In this document: positions 17,986 through 29,262 of the stretch, in pieces
Numbering within the stretch: position 1 is the first letter of the stretch
Layout: each line of letters opens with the position of its first letter
The notes under the pieces: model-generated
Told to the model about the DNA's origin: nothing
Databases searched by the model: none
Seen by the model: the letters and a program-made list of their open reading frames with translations, nothing else
Source: Diaphorobacter aerolatus
GTDB lineage: Bacteria > Pseudomonadota > Gammaproteobacteria > Burkholderiales > Burkholderiaceae_C
Direction of reading: 5' to 3'
Assembly (NCBI RefSeq): GCF_014489535.1
Contig: NZ_CP060783.1
Location: 992,001-1,056,000, forward strand
DNA length: 64,000 bases
Program-made: the position numbers and the translations under genes

Positions 17986-20900
17986 CTACATTCCAAATGG
18001 GGGAAGAGGGTTGGGTATGGCCCCTGGTGCGGGTTTTGGATACGGCAAGCCAGTCGAAGGCTTCCACCCCGCTTCAAGTAGCGTTTGACGTGCAAAAGAT
18101 TGGCATTGATTTGTAGGACCCCAATGCCCTAGAGGTCTTCCAATTTTTAATGCTCTATTTACTTTGTTTTCGTCCACCCCCTCAATTTTTGTACAAGTTG
18201 CTCCAGATTCTTTGCTTCTACCAGCGTGACTCGTCACTTGAACCGGGTCCCCAGGCATGTCGCCAGAATCATTGCCAGGCACGTTCCCCTTGATTCCACC
18301 CATCCCCGCTTCCTCACTATCAGTTTTAATCCAGTGGTGGTCAACAGGGCCGTTCTTGATACCAAAAGCTGGTTGCTTGCACAAGTAGACTTCTAGTCCC
18401 AGTGGATCGACCCAATTGTTTGGATTTGCCAATGCGTAAGCGCTCGTGTTCCACCCCCCTGCAAGGCCAATCGGGTCTTCGGTAATGTATCTACCTACTC
18501 TTGTATCGTAGTAGCGATACCGGTTGTAGTGCAGCCCCGACTCTTCGTCAATCTGTTGCCCCTGCAACTTTATTGGCTGGTGTACTTTTTCACTGACGGG
18601 TTTCTCTAGAGCGCTACCCCATGCATCTAGCTCGCTGCCGGGTTCGACTGCACCGTCTGCGCCCACCAATGCCATCGGCGTCCCCAAATGATCACACTGA
18701 TAAGCATGCACCAGCCTGCCTTGCATTGAAGGCTCCGGATCCAGCATGGCTCTCAGCACTGCGGGCTGCATCTGCGCCATTTGCATCCACTGCTGCGAGA
18801 ATGCGCTGAGCCTGCCTCGCCGCAGTTCCTGCTCCAGCCCGTCAAACAGGGATTCGGTATTCCGGTCCAGCCGGATTCCCTGCTGCTCCTGCAGCTTTTG
18901 CGCCAGCGTGCGTTTGGGCGGCTGCTTGTCTCCCTCCACGCGGATCATCGGCACAAAGCTGCCGGGCTCGTAGATCGTGTGAATCTGCCGGTTGTCCTTT
19001 TCCGTGAGGACTAATCTGTCCCCGTCCCAGCCGAAGAATGTCGTCTGCACGGGCCCTTGCAGGTTCCCCTCGGCATCGCCTTGCTGCACCTGCTTGACCA
19101 CGCGCCTGCCGAACGGGTCGTAGTGGTAATTCGCGCCGCGCACGGCGGTGTCGCACTCCATCTCGAAGCGGATGAGCCGGTGGTTGCTGTCGTAGTGATA
19201 GTGGTGCTGCTCGTTGCCTTCGGCCTTGTGCTTGCGCCTGAGGTTGCCCCAGGCGTCGTATTCGTAGTGGAACTCGCCGTCATCGGTGATGCGGTTGTCC
19301 ATCCACTTCGCTGCCGTGTTGTGGTGGTCCTTGGCGGCGTTCTCGCCCAGCGGGTTGAAGCGCTTGTCCCCCATGTGCTGGCGCACGGTCTCCTCCCAGT
19401 GCTCAGGGCCTGTGGCGATCCGGGCGTTCTCGAACAGGCGGTTGCCAGCGGGGTCGAACCGGTAGTGCTGCATCGCGAGGCCTGGCTGGCTCGCCGCAAT
19501 CAGACGTCCTGCCTTGTCGTAGCCGTATTCGTGCGGGCCCCTGAGGGTTTCGATGCGGGTGAGCTGGCCGGCTGCGTCGTAGTGGTGTTGGCGCTGGAGC
19601 GTGGATGGGCTCTCATCTTCTGCGATGAGCGGGCTGTGGGTGTGCAGGTGCGACAGGCGCGAGAGCGCGTCATAGCTGCGCGTGGTCTGCGTGGGGCCGA
19701 ACCGGCGCTGGGTCTCCCGGTGCAGCTTATCGCGCTCGAAGTCGATCACGCTGCGGCCATCGAGCACCATGCCGTGCAGGTGGCCCGGGCCGTAGGTCTG
19801 CCACCCGATGGCGGGCAAGCCCGTGTACGTGGTTTGTGATTCGCTGCCGAGTTCGTCGAATTGCCGCCGCACCTCGTGCGTCCAGACCTCGCTGCCATCC
19901 GGGCCGGTGATGCTCTGGGTCTCGCGGATGATGCGGCCTAGCATGTCGCGCTCGAACCCTGCAGTGATGGTGTTGCCGCCCAGCTCGGTCACGTGCCATG
20001 CCTTCGCGAGCTGGCCGTCTTGTGTGTAGCTGAAGTGCTCTGCGGGAGCCTGATTGCTCTCGCCCATCTGGCGCTTGAGCAGCCTGCCGCCCTTGTCGTA
20101 GTGGTAGCGGCTGATGAGTCCCTCGTCATCGCTTCGAAGAAGGTCCCCCACGGCATTGAACTGGTAGTGCTGCGTGCGGCCGTCGAAGTTGACTTGTTTG
20201 GTCAGCCGGTCCATCGCGTCGTATTCAAACGTGGTGTGTGCGCCGTTTTCGTTGGTCAGGCGCACCATGCGTCCCGCATCGTCGTAGTCGAACCGCTGGG
20301 TGTAGCCGCCGTAGTGATAGACCCTGGGCTGGCCCTGGACGTCGCGCTCGAACTGCACGACGTTGCCATCGGGCGCGGTGATGCGGGCGAGATCGCCTGC
20401 TTCGTTGTACGCATAGCGGGTGGTTTGGCCCAGACCATCCGTTCTGGCAATGACGCGGCCCCGCTCGTCGTAGTCCGCCCTGGCCTGCGCGCCTTCCTCG
20501 CCCGTCGTCGCCGTGGTTTGCCCCAGCGGTCATACCGGTAGCGGGTGACGCTGCCGGAGCAGTCGGTGTAGCTGCAGAGTTGTCCCGCGCTGGTCCACGC
20601 GAGGTGTTTTTGGCCGCCCCTGGCATCTTCGATGCTCCGGGGCTGCTCACTGCGCTCATCTGCATAGTGATAGCGCGTGACATGGCCCAGCGCGTCGGTG
20701 ACGCTGGCAAGCCGCGCCATCGCGTCATAGGCAAAGCGGTCGCTCGCCCCGTTGGGGCGGGTGCTTTGCTCGATCTGCCCCTGCGCGTTGTAGCTGAAGC
20801 GGCTTTGCAGCCCGTCTGGCTGGGTGATGGACAGCAATCCGCCGGTGGCTACATCGAGCTCGTAGTGCGTTTCCCGGCCAAGGGCGTCGATGCTGGCGAG

Positions 20901-22113
20901 CAGGCGTCCGCTGTCGTCAAAACGGCTTTGCGTGACGCCGCCGTCGGCCTCCTGCAGCTTGACCACGCGCCTGAGCCCGCCTTCGCCCCTGAAGTGGTAG
21001 ATGCTCACACGCCCCAGGCTGTCGGTGACCGTTGTCGAGTCTTGTGCGTAGTCAAAGCGGTAGGACAGGGCCCCTTGGCGCAATTGCTCGACCACCTTGC
21101 CCGCTTCGTTGTAGACATAGCGCACGGCAGGTCTGCCCGCATACGCATGTGCGGTCATGCGACCGGGCCATTGGGGATGGTATTGGAATGCCCGCACCTG
21201 GCTTGCGTCCCGGCCATGAACGGCAACCAGCTCTCCGCGTGGACTGTATTCATAGCGGACCAGCGGCCGAAGCGGCAGGTCAGCCGCGTGGGGGTCGTGC
21301 GTCAGATACACCGCCATCAGGCGCACGCCGCAATCCGCGCCCCAGCCGTGCGCACCCCGTGGGCCACGCCCGGTAGCGTCTTGAGTTCCAGCCGGTATTG
21401 GCGACCCACGCCATCCTGCACCGCTGCGATGCGGCCCCCGGCGTCACGCTGGAGTCTTTGCGACTGGCCAAAACGATCATTGAGTCCGAGCAGATGCATG
21501 CGCCTGCCCACCATCTCCTCTGCCAGGGAAGACGGCCCACCGAACACCCACCACGGGCCCAGCGGGTTGTTGGTGACGAAAAAGAGCGCAGGATTGCACC
21601 GGTCACTTTCGTTCAGGCCCATCCATGCAAGATTCAGGCGGGAAACGGGCAGCTCTTTTTGCAGGTCCAGGCGCTCCCGTCCTCCGCGCACGACCCACAG
21701 GTTCTCGCTGCGGCTATACGCAGCTTCGCCGGGAGCCAGAGGCCGGAACCGGATGCTGCGGCCCTTGCTGTCATTGAGTGTGAGGGTCTCCTCGGTCTGC
21801 ACCAGCGAGACTTCGGTGGGCAGCCACCAGCCCGGCCCAGCAACCCGACCGGTGCGGGCGTGTCGGTCTGGTAACTTGAGTAGTCACGCGAGACGACGAA
21901 GGCCAGCGGCCCGGGCAGCGAGACATCCACTTCACCGCCTTGCACCTTCGCGCCCAGCAGCGGGTTGACCGGATTGCCCTTGGCCACACCGCCCGGACAG
22001 ACGGAGCACGCCACGCCTCCCGAAGTCCCGATGTACACCGTGCGCGAGCCCTGCGTGATCGGCCCTCCCTTGAGCGTCATGTCGGTCTGCCGCGCCGCTG
22101 GTAAGCCTGTCAT
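17986..22113 (-). CDS. PAAR-like/DUF6531 Rhs polymorphic toxin (three frame breaks)
   Basis: A protein of about 1376 residues once three single-base gaps are restored (near 21834, 21341 and 20521, each a short G/C run). It starts with a PAAR-like segment (MTGLPAARQTDMTLKGGPIT) and a DUF6531-type region (LPGPLAFVVSRDYSSYQ), then many YD repeats (such as YEYDAWGNLRRKH and YRYDRWG) that build the Rhs cage. The cage ends at the conserved NPNNWVDPLGL cleavage-type motif. The last 140 or so residues are the variable toxin tip, with VDHHWIKTDSEEAGMG and NQCQSFARQTLLEAGW. His and Cys in these motifs recall permuted NlpC/P60 or LRAT-type papain folds, which is a weak inference. PAAR-like Rhs proteins are usually delivered by type VI secretion; no vgrG or chaperone gene is nearby. 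Confidence 0.88.
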
Positions 22114-22304
22114 GGATGATTCCTCCCTGAATGCTCTTGTATGTGGAAATCGCCGCGAGACTCCAATTTACTTGCCCGCTTCTCCATCTTATCAATGGAA
22201 CCAAGGAAGGATGCTTGGCTTATTCATTGGAATTGATGTTCCCAGACGATTTCACCTCTCCAACAAAATTTCTCAATTATTTTGTGCTTTTGCCTTGACG
22301 CATG

Positions 22305-22323
22305 AATGAGAACGGTTATCATT
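22305..22323. promoter_or_regulatory. Fur box upstream of hemP
   Basis: AATGAGAACGGTTATCATT is a 19-bp near-palindrome of the Fur operator type, found 32 bp before the hemP start. Fur control of hemP is well known in related bacteria; binding here is inferred. Confidence 0.8.
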
Positions 22324-22355
22324 CAACCATCGCAAACACAACGGAGAACCAACCG

Positions 22356-22601
22356 ATGTCCGCAACACTCACCGCTTCCACAGGGAACGCCCTGCTCGGC
22401 TCCGCCAATGCAGCTTTTGGTGGACAGCGCGCATCATCCCGCGCTGCCAACGCTTCGCAGGGTGCGGGCCATCTGGCTGAAGGTGCTGCGGTGGACAGTC
22501 GCAATCTGCTGCAGGGGCAGAAGGTGGTGACGATTGCGCATAACGGCGTGTTGTACCGCTTGCAGGCCACCAAGCTGGGCAAGCTGATCCTGACCAAGTA
22601 A
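22356..22601 (+). CDS. hemP: Hemin uptake protein HemP
   Basis: The 81-residue protein ends with the HemP pattern: DSRNLLQGQKVVTIAHNGVL, YRLQATKLGKLILTK. In Burkholderiales HemP (HmuP) is a small regulator needed for expression of haem receptor genes under iron starvation. The N-terminal half is Ala/Ser-rich and low in information. The ATG at 22356 is used because it follows GGAGAACC and lies just after the Fur box; an ATG at 22302 overlaps the Fur box and is less likely. No haem receptor gene follows. Confidence 0.88.
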   Translation: MSATLTASTGNALLGSANAAFGGQRASSRAANASQGAGHLAEGAAVDSRNLLQGQKVVTIAHNGVLYRLQATKLGKLILTK

Positions 22602-22805
22602 CCGTTGGCCGGCTTGCATTCATCCGCCAACTCCCATTTTTCGAAGTTTCATCGTGGGGCGACTCCAGGACCAGGCTCTGGTCCGAAGGTCGTATTTGCC
22701 AGCCACCGAGTTCGCTCCATTAGCCAGGCGTTTTTTCTCAGGAAAAGAGCCCTTGTTTGCCCCACGATCTGCGGTCTGATTGAGGACTGCGCTGCCCTTC
22801 AACGG

Positions 22806-22830
22806 AAAAACCGGCCATGGCCGGTTTTTT
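22806..22830. terminator. Bidirectional terminator
   Basis: A perfect stem (AAAACCGGCC / GGCCGGTTTT) with an AT-only loop is flanked by A and T runs on both sides. It can end the minus-strand HbpS-like gene and any transcript from hemP. Confidence 0.85.
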
Positions 22831-22881
22831 CATATTGATTTTTTGAACGGCGAACACCGCCGTGGGCCATGTGTTGCGGAA

Positions 22882-23289
22882 TTACAGCCCCAGCGCTGCG
22901 ATGCCTGCCTTGGCGATCTGTACGTCTTCGGTGGATTTCACGCCGCTCACGCCGACCGCGCCGAGGCACAGGCCGTTCTTCATGATCGGGACGCCGCCTT
23001 CGAGCAGGCCGTCGATGGCGGGCACGCTCAGGAACGAGGTACGGCCGCCGTTGATCATTTCCTCATAGAGTCGGCTTTCGCGGCAGCCGAGTGCCGCCGT
23101 GCGGGCCTTGGATGTTGCGATGTGCGCCGAGACCGGGGCCGCGCCATCGAGTCGCTGCAGCCACAGCAGATGGCCGCCGTTGTCGACGACGGCGATCGTC
23201 ACGTTCCATTGGTGGTTTGCAGCTTCCGCCTCGGCTGCGGCGGCAATCTTCTTGATGTCGGAGAGTTCGAGAACGGAGCTGGTCTTCAT
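22882..23289 (-). CDS. HbpS/GlcG-like heme-binding-family protein
   Basis: The 135-residue product belongs to the GlcG/HbpS fold family: SDIKKIAAAAEAEAANHQWN, VTIAVVDNGGHLLWLQRLDG, and the C-terminal EGGVPIMKNGLCLGAVGVSG. Members include haem-degrading HbpS and GlcG of glycolate operons. The nearby hemP makes a haem link attractive, but the two genes converge and are not an operon. The start is the ATG at 23289 (MKTSSVLELSDIKK). Confidence 0.85.
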   Translation of the reverse strand: MKTSSVLELSDIKKIAAAAEAEAANHQWNVTIAVVDNGGHLLWLQRLDGAAPVSAHIATSKARTAALGCRESRLYEEMINGGRTSFLSVPAIDGLLEGGVPIMKNGLCLGAVGVSGVKSTEDVQIAKAGIAALGL

Positions 23290-23491
23290 GATGGATGTGC
23301 CTTGGATTGGGAAGAAGGGAGGGTTTCCCGACGAGCATACAGGGCGACACGCGAGCCACCTACCTGCGAGGGTTAAAAGAATCCCAACCCAAAAGTACGG
23401 GATCGCGCGTGGGTATTGCAATTCTCTATGCCCATCGCCACCTAGAATTTACACGTCTGCGTCTTGCAGGCTCCAAAGGAGAAACACACAC

Positions 23492-24184
23492 ATGAATCCA
23501 GAAGTCACCAACTGGGGCTCCGCCACCCAGGTGCTTTCGCAGGAAGAGCGCCACAAGGTGTTGCGCAACACCTATTGGCTGCTTGCGCTGAGCCTGGTAC
23601 CCACGGTCCTGGGTGCCTGGATCGGGGTGTCCACCGGAATTACCCAGTCGCTGCGCGGCGGCATCGGCCTTGTCGTGTTCCTCGTGGGCGCGTTCGGCTT
23701 CATGTTCACCATCGAGAAGACCAAGAACTCGGCGGCAGGCGTGCCTGTGCTGCTGGGCTTCACGTTCTTCATGGGCCTGATGCTCTCGCGCCTGATCGGG
23801 ATGGTGCTGGGCTTCAAGAACGGCTCCGAGCTGATCATGACGGCGTTTGCGGGCACCGCGGGCGTGTTCTTCGTGATGGCGTCGCTGGCCACCGTGATCA
23901 AACGCGACCTGTCGGGCATGGGCAAGTTCCTGTTCGTCGGCGTGCTGGTGCTGTTCGTGGGCTCGATCATCAACGTCTTCGTGGGCTCCACGGCTGGCAT
24001 GATGGCGATTTCGGTTGCCGCGATTGCGATCTTCAGCGCCTACATGCTGTATGACCTCAAGCAGATCCTGGACGGCGGCGAAACCAACTACATCAGTGCC
24101 ACGCTCGCGCTGTATCTGGACATCTTCAACGTGTTCCAGAGCCTGCTGGCCCTGCTGGGCATCTTCGGCGGCGAACGCGACTGA
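23492..24184 (+). CDS. Bax inhibitor-1/YccA family membrane protein
   Basis: The 230-residue inner-membrane protein has seven hydrophobic segments, from YWLLALSLVPTVLGAWIGVS to the C-terminal LDIFNVFQSLLALLGIFGG. The BI-1 hallmark with paired acidic residues is seen in AYMLYDLKQILDGGETNYIS. E. coli YccA binds FtsH and shields membrane proteins from it; other members act as pH-sensitive calcium leak channels. A clear ribosome site (AAAGGAG) precedes the ATG. A terminator follows. Confidence 0.92.
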   Translation: MNPEVTNWGSATQVLSQEERHKVLRNTYWLLALSLVPTVLGAWIGVSTGITQSLRGGIGLVVFLVGAFGFMFTIEKTKNSAAGVPVLLGFTFFMGLMLSRLIGMVLGFKNGSELIMTAFAGTAGVFFVMASLATVIKRDLSGMGKFLFVGVLVLFVGSIINVFVGSTAGMMAISVAAIAIFSAYMLYDLKQILDGGETNYISATLALYLDIFNVFQSLLALLGIFGGERD

Positions 24185-24215
24185 CGCACTGCACTCTGTT
24201 GTCTTCACTGACACA

Positions 24216-24243
24216 AAAAACGGCCTCGTTTGAGGCCGTTTTC
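24216..24243. terminator. Terminator shared by two convergent genes
   Basis: AAAAACGGCCTC, a 4-nt loop and GAGGCCGTTTTC form a strong stem with A and T runs on either side. It lies between the convergent BI-1 gene and rlmD and can serve both. Confidence 0.88.
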
Positions 24244-24260
24244 TTTGGCGAGGGAGGCGA

Positions 24261-25730
24261 TCACGCCAACTCGAACACCGCCATGCTTTCCACGTGCGCC
24301 GTGTGCGGGAACATGTTGACCACGCCCGCCGCGACGCAGCGGTAGCCCGCCTTGTGCACCAGCAGCCCGGCGTCGCGCGCCAGCGTGGCCGGATTGCAGC
24401 TCACATAGACGATGCGCCTGGGCGGCTGCCATTGCTTGCCGGATTCTGGCAACTCTGGCGCGTCCTCGGCGCCGATGCGCGCCTGATGGATGTCGGCGAG
24501 TGCCTTGGCGAGCGCGAAAGCGCCTTCGCGCGGCGGATCGACCAGCCACTTGTCCGCCTGGCCGTCGGCAAACAGCATCTCGGGCGTCATGTCGAACAGG
24601 TTTCGCGCGACGAACTGCGTGGGAGCCAGTTGCGCGCCGTCGCCGCGCGCGCTTTGGTTCTTGAGCAGGTTTTCCTCGGAGCGCGCGACCAGCGCCTCGC
24701 TGCCTTCGATGCCCAGCACTTCGCGGGCCTGCGTGGCGATGGGCAGCGTGAAGTTGCCCAGACCGCAGAACCAGTCGATCACACGTTCGGTTTTTTGCGC
24801 ATCCAGCAGGCGCAGCGCGCGCGTGACCAGCACGCGGTTGATGTGTGGGTTGACCTGGGTGAAATCCGTGGGCTTGAACGGCATGTGGATGCCGAAATCC
24901 GGCAGCGCATAGGCCAGTTGCGCGCCGCCCTCGTCGAGCAGTTTGACGGTATCCGGCCCCTTGGGCTGAAGCCACCATTGCACATCGTGCTGCTCCGCGA
25001 AATCGCGCAGCCGGGCCAGATCTGCGTCGGACAGCGGCTCCAGATGGCGCAGCACCAGCGCGGTCACCTCGTCACCGCAGGCCAGCTCGATCTGCGGGCA
25101 GGTCTCGCGAGCGTCCATCGCACTGATGAGCGCGCGCATCGGCATCAGCATCGCATCGACATGCGGAGGCAGGATCTTGCAGGTTTCCATGTCCGCGATG
25201 TAGCGGCTCTTGCGCTCGTGGAAGCCGACCAGCACCTTGTCCTTCTTGGGCACGTAGCGCACCGACATCCGCGCGCGGAAGCGGTAACCCCAGGCCGGCC
25301 CTTCTATCGGACGGTAAATGTTTTCGGCCTTGACCTTGCCGAGGTGCCAAAGGTTGTCCTCGAGCACACGCTGCTTGATTGCCACCTGCGCCGCCACATG
25401 CAGGTGCTGCATCTTGCAGCCGCCGCAGGCACCGGAATGCAGGCCGAAGTTCGGACAGCCGGGACGCACGCGTTGCGAGGATTCGTGATGGATTTCCGTG
25501 AGGCTGGCGGCCTCCCAATTGTTCTTCTTGCGGTGCACGTTGGCGGTGACGATTTCGCCGGGCAGCGCGCCGTCGATGAACACCACCTTGCCGTCCGGCC
25601 TGCGCGCGACGCCCTGCGCGTCCATGTCCATGGAGTTGACTTCGAGCCAGCCGGGCGGCAGATCGGTGCGGCCTGCGGGCAGATGGGCGTCGATCTCGAC
25701 AATTTCCTGATTCTTCGTGGGAGCACTCAT
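24261..25730 (-). CDS. rlmD: 23S rRNA (uracil-1939-C5)-methyltransferase
   Basis: The 489-residue protein transfers a methyl group from SAM to U1939 of 23S rRNA. It has an N-terminal TRAM-like domain, an iron-sulfur Cys cluster ([20 protein letters not shown]), the SAM motif ([16 protein letters not shown]) and the catalytic Cys in [17 protein letters not shown]. The start is the ATG at 25730 ([14 protein letters not shown]); the frame is open upstream to 25823 but that part is not family-like. It diverges from glnS, 110 bp away. Confidence 0.93.
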   Translation of the reverse strand: MSAPTKNQEIVEIDAHLPAGRTDLPPGWLEVNSMDMDAQGVARRPDGKVVFIDGALPGEIVTANVHRKKNNWEAASLTEIHHESSQRVRPGCPNFGLHSGACGGCKMQHLHVAAQVAIKQRVLEDNLWHLGKVKAENIYRPIEGPAWGYRFRARMSVRYVPKKDKVLVGFHERKSRYIADMETCKILPPHVDAMLMPMRALISAMDARETCPQIELACGDEVTALVLRHLEPLSDADLARLRDFAEQHDVQWWLQPKGPDTVKLLDEGGAQLAYALPDFGIHMPFKPTDFTQVNPHINRVLVTRALRLLDAQKTERVIDWFCGLGNFTLPIATQAREVLGIEGSEALVARSEENLLKNQSARGDGAQLAPTQFVARNLFDMTPEMLFADGQADKWLVDPPREGAFALAKALADIHQARIGAEDAPELPESGKQWQPPRRIVYVSCNPATLARDAGLLVHKAGYRCVAAGVVNMFPHTAHVESMAVFELA

Positions 25731-25840
25731 AACCCGCCATTGTCTCAGACCCGAGCCACCACAAGCGCCGACATTGATGGCAATATCGAAGGTTTTGCGG
25801 GGCCGCACACGGGCAAACCCCAAATCGTAAAATCTGGACC

Positions 25841-27658
25841 ATGAGCCACCCTCACACCGACAAAGACAGCAGTGCCGCAGCCGAGGTCGTCAAGCCGACC
25901 AACTTCCTGCGCAACATCATCGAGTCCGATCTGGACAAGGGCACCTACGCCCGGCGTCACTGGGGTGGCAATCCCGGCGATGCGGCGCATCACCAGCAGG
26001 GCATCGTCGATCCGGCAAGAATCCGCACGCGCTTTCCGCCCGAACCCAACGGCTATCTGCACATTGGCCACGCCAAGTCGATCTGCCTGAATTTCGGGCT
26101 CGCCCGGGATTTCGATGGCGTCTGTCATCTGCGCTTTGACGACACCAATCCCGAAAAGGAAGACCAGGAATACGTCGACAGCATCATCGAATCGGTGAAG
26201 TGGCTGGGCTATGACTGGAAGGACCCGGACGGCCACGAGAACCTGTACTTCGCGAGCGACTATTTCGATTTCATGCACCGCTGCGCCGTGTATCTGATCG
26301 AGCAAGGCGCCGCCTACGTGGACGAGCAGTCTGCCGACGACATGAAGGCCAATCGCGGCGACTTCGGCCGGCCCGGCGTGAACAGTCCGTTTCGTGACCG
26401 CAGCGTGGCGGAGAACCTCGCGCGCTTTGCCGACATGAAGAGCGGCAGCCTGCCCGACGGCGCTGCCGTGCTGCGCGCAAAGATCGACATGGCGTCGCCC
26501 AACATCAATCTGCGCGACCCGGCGATCTACCGCGTGCGCCACGCCGAGCATCACAACACCGGCAACCGCTGGTGCATCTACCCGATGTACACCTTCGCGC
26601 ATCCGATTGAAGATGCGCTCGAACACATCACGCATTCGATCTGCACGCTCGAATTCGAAGATCAGCGCCCGTTCTATGACTGGCTGCTCGATCATCTGCG
26701 CGAAGGCGGTCTGATCGCCGCGCCGCAGCCGCGCCAATACGAGTTCTCGCGCCTCAATCTCACCTATGTGATCACCAGCAAGCGCAAGCTCAAGCATCTG
26801 GTGGACAGCGGCCTGATGAGCGGCTGGGATGACCCGCGCATGCCGACCGTGGTGGGCCTGCGCCGCCGTGGCTACACGCCCGAATCGATCCGCAATTTCT
26901 GCGAGCGCATCGGTGTGACCAAGGACTACGCCTGGATCGACTACTCCACCCTCGAAGGATGCCTGCGCGAGGACCTCGAGAACAAGGCCCACCGCGCGAT
27001 GGTGGTGCTCGATCCGCTCAGGCTGACACTCACCAACTGGGCCGAGGTGTTCGGTTCGGCCGATCACCTCGAAGCATGCAGCCTGCCCGCCCTGCCCCAT
27101 GCGGCCGAGGGCGAAACGGTTCCCGAGCGCCATTTCACGCTGGGCCGCGAAGTCTGGATCGAACGCGAGGATTTCGCCGAGGTGCCTCCCAAGGGCTACA
27201 AGCGCCTGTTTCCCGGCAACAAGGTGCGCCTGAAGGGCGGCTACGTCATCGAGTGCACGGGCTGCGAGAAGGACGGCGACGGCAACATCACCAAGGTGCT
27301 TGCCACGGTCGTGCCCGACACCAAGAGCGGCACGCCCGGCGCGGACAGCGTCAAGGTCAAGGCAGCCATCACTTGGGTGGGCGTGCAGGACGGCGTCGAG
27401 GCCGAGGTGCGCCTGTATGACCGTTTGTTCACCGACCCGCAGCCCGACGCTGGCGGCAAGGACTATCTGGCCCTGATCAATCCCGACAGCCTCAAGGTGG
27501 TGACGGCATACGTCGAGCCTTCGCTGAAGTCCGCACGGCAGGGCGAGACGTTCCAGTTCGAGCGCTTCGGCTATTTCGTGGCGGATCGCAAGGACCATTC
27601 GGCGGACAAGCCGGTGTTCAACCGCATCACCGGGCTCAAGGACAGCTGGGGCAAGTAG
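25841..27658 (+). CDS. glnS: Glutaminyl-tRNA synthetase
   Basis: The 605-residue class I synthetase charges tRNA-Gln. The HIGH signature is in [20 protein letters not shown], the KMSKS equivalent in [12 protein letters not shown], and the C-terminal beta-barrel anticodon domains follow ([20 protein letters not shown]). It is slightly longer than the E. coli enzyme (554), mainly at the N-terminus and a linker before [15 protein letters not shown] terminator lies 18 bp past the stop. Confidence 0.97.
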   Translation: MSHPHTDKDSSAAAEVVKPTNFLRNIIESDLDKGTYARRHWGGNPGDAAHHQQGIVDPARIRTRFPPEPNGYLHIGHAKSICLNFGLARDFDGVCHLRFDDTNPEKEDQEYVDSIIESVKWLGYDWKDPDGHENLYFASDYFDFMHRCAVYLIEQGAAYVDEQSADDMKANRGDFGRPGVNSPFRDRSVAENLARFADMKSGSLPDGAAVLRAKIDMASPNINLRDPAIYRVRHAEHHNTGNRWCIYPMYTFAHPIEDALEHITHSICTLEFEDQRPFYDWLLDHLREGGLIAAPQPRQYEFSRLNLTYVITSKRKLKHLVDSGLMSGWDDPRMPTVVGLRRRGYTPESIRNFCERIGVTKDYAWIDYSTLEGCLREDLENKAHRAMVVLDPLRLTLTNWAEVFGSADHLEACSLPALPHAAEGETVPERHFTLGREVWIEREDFAEVPPKGYKRLFPGNKVRLKGGYVIECTGCEKDGDGNITKVLATVVPDTKSGTPGADSVKVKAAITWVGVQDGVEAEVRLYDRLFTDPQPDAGGKDYLALINPDSLKVVTAYVEPSLKSARQGETFQFERFGYFVADRKDHSADKPVFNRITGLKDSWGK

Positions 27659-27676
27659 AGCCACTCCCCTGAACAT

Positions 27677-27711
27677 GGCAGCCATCGGCGAGTCCGGCGG
27701 GCTGCCTTTTT
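27677..27711 (+). terminator. Rho-independent terminator of glnS
   Basis: GGCAGCC and GGCTGCC form a 7-bp stem with a 16-nt loop, followed by five T residues. Confidence 0.85.
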
Positions 27712-27877
27712 CATGGCGGTTTGATGACTTTTCGGTCCTCGCGCACACTTTGCCGGATTTGGCCTACAAACAAAGTCTCGCGCCCGTGCGTTGTTGACGT
27801 TACGCTCGCTCGTACATCACGGACCGCAAGAAGCTCAGGTTGGCCCGCAGGATGCCACGCAAGGATCTCTCCAGACG

Positions 27878-29097
27878 ATGCAGTCCATTCTTTCAGCAAC
27901 GCCGCCCAGCAGCGGCGCACCACCGGCTCGCGGTGCCGGTGCGCGTCGTTGCGCGTTGTTGCGCGCGATCTGCTGCGGCCTTGTCGCCGTGCTCGCCATG
28001 GGCGGCTGCAGGCATGACGGAGACAACGTCCCTGTTGTCGGCGCTGCTCCCACGGCCGGCGTGGCAAGCAGTTCGCCGCCCGCTGCCGTCGCCAGCGACA
28101 CACCACCCATCGTCGCCGTGCCGGGCATCTACAAGCGGCCGCCCGCCGACACGATCTACCAGATGGTGGCGCCGATTGCGCTCTATCCCGACAGGCTGCT
28201 TGCGCAGATGCTCGCGGGCGCGACCTACCCCGCGCAGGTCACCGAAGCCAGCGCCTGGCTGACCAAAAACCCCGGCCTCATCAAGAACGACCTGCGCCTG
28301 AGCGCCGCCGACGAACAGGCCTGGGACGCGTCCATCAAGGCGCTCACGCAGTTCCCCAATGTACTGGAGCAGATGGCCGACAATCCGGCCTGGACGACGG
28401 CCCTCGGCAAGACCTTTTACAACTACCCGACCGATCTGCTCAACGCAATTCAGGTGATGCGGGTGCGCGCACGCAAGGCTGGTTCGCTCACGAGCACGGA
28501 CCAGCTCACCGTGAAGATGGCGGCGCAGCCCACGGGCCGTGCCAATTACACGCCCTCGCCCGACATGGAGGCCAACGACTATGCCGAACCGGTGGTTCCG
28601 CCGCCGCGCGAATACATCGAGATAGAGGAAGCTCAGCCCGACACGGTCTACGTGCCGCGTTATGACCCCACACAGATTTTTGGCGATCCCGTCGCCCTTT
28701 ATCCGGGCTATCAGGATCCCGGGCGCAATGCATCATCCAATCAGACGCCCGACGTGCCCGTGACCTTTGGCGCGGGCAGCCTGCTGCCCATCGAGGCGGA
28801 GCAACGTCCCTGGGGCTGGCAGGCCTGGAGCGTGCATTGGGGGCAGCGCGGCGCCAACATGAGCGGCTGGCACCCGGGGAACCACCGCCGCCGCCCGCAG
28901 CGCGTCCGGCCGTCGTGTTCAGGAACACCACCTACGTCTCGCGTTCCGCGAGCGTGCTCGAAGACGCTCGGCGCACTCCCAGAAACGCGATCAATCCGCT
29001 GGCGCAGGCCGTCGAGGGCGCGTCGGAGCCCGCCCCGGAGGCAGTAGCCGCTGCATCCGCGCTCCTCCCAGGCACACAAGCGGTGGCCCCGCCTCCA
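27878..29097 (+). CDS. DUF3300 lipoprotein (frame break, 3' end uncertain)
   Basis: The product has a signal peptide with lipobox-like AMGGC and a DUF3300 domain: MVAPIALYPDRLLAQMLAGA, TYPAQVTEASAWLTKNP, FPNVLEQMADNPAWTTALG and PDTVYVPRYDPTQIFGDP. Function of the family is unknown; the location would be the periplasm. The frame breaks at about 28877 (GGGG where GGGGG gives HPGEPPPPPAARPAVVFRN). After correction the new frame has no stop and runs through a decayed repeat copy at 29098 into the next gene, so the true end is unclear; I place it at the repeat. The start at 27878 is the first ATG with a suitable N-terminus. Confidence 0.75.
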
Positions 29098-29162
29098 GGG
29101 CCTGTTCAGACCACGCACGGGGATCGCGCTGTGCTGAGACTGCAACGCCGCAGACCGCCCAA
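29098..29162 (+). repeat. Decayed copy of the 265-bp MITE
   Basis: GGGCCTGTTCA and CGCACGGGGATCGCG, then GAGACTGCAACGCCGCAG and ACCGCCCAA, match the left part of the element at 42638-42902 with an internal deletion of about 75 bp. The right half and right terminal repeat are absent. It lies at the junction of the DUF3300 and M23 genes. Confidence 0.8.
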
Positions 29163-29262
29163 AAGGGGCGCTGAAAAAAGTATCGGCCCGCCAACGCGGC
29201 ATACTGTTCGAGCCATGTTGACCGGCTGCCCGGGTGGCTCCCTCACTGACCACTGTTCACCG

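Noticed and set aside
24294..25844. 516-codon open frame antisense to rlmD
   Set aside because: Shadow of rlmD, which carries clear catalytic motifs on the opposite strand.
25745..27748. 667-codon open frame antisense to glnS
   Set aside because: Shadow of glnS; rich in Ala, Val, His and Asp as expected for an antisense frame of a GC-rich gene.
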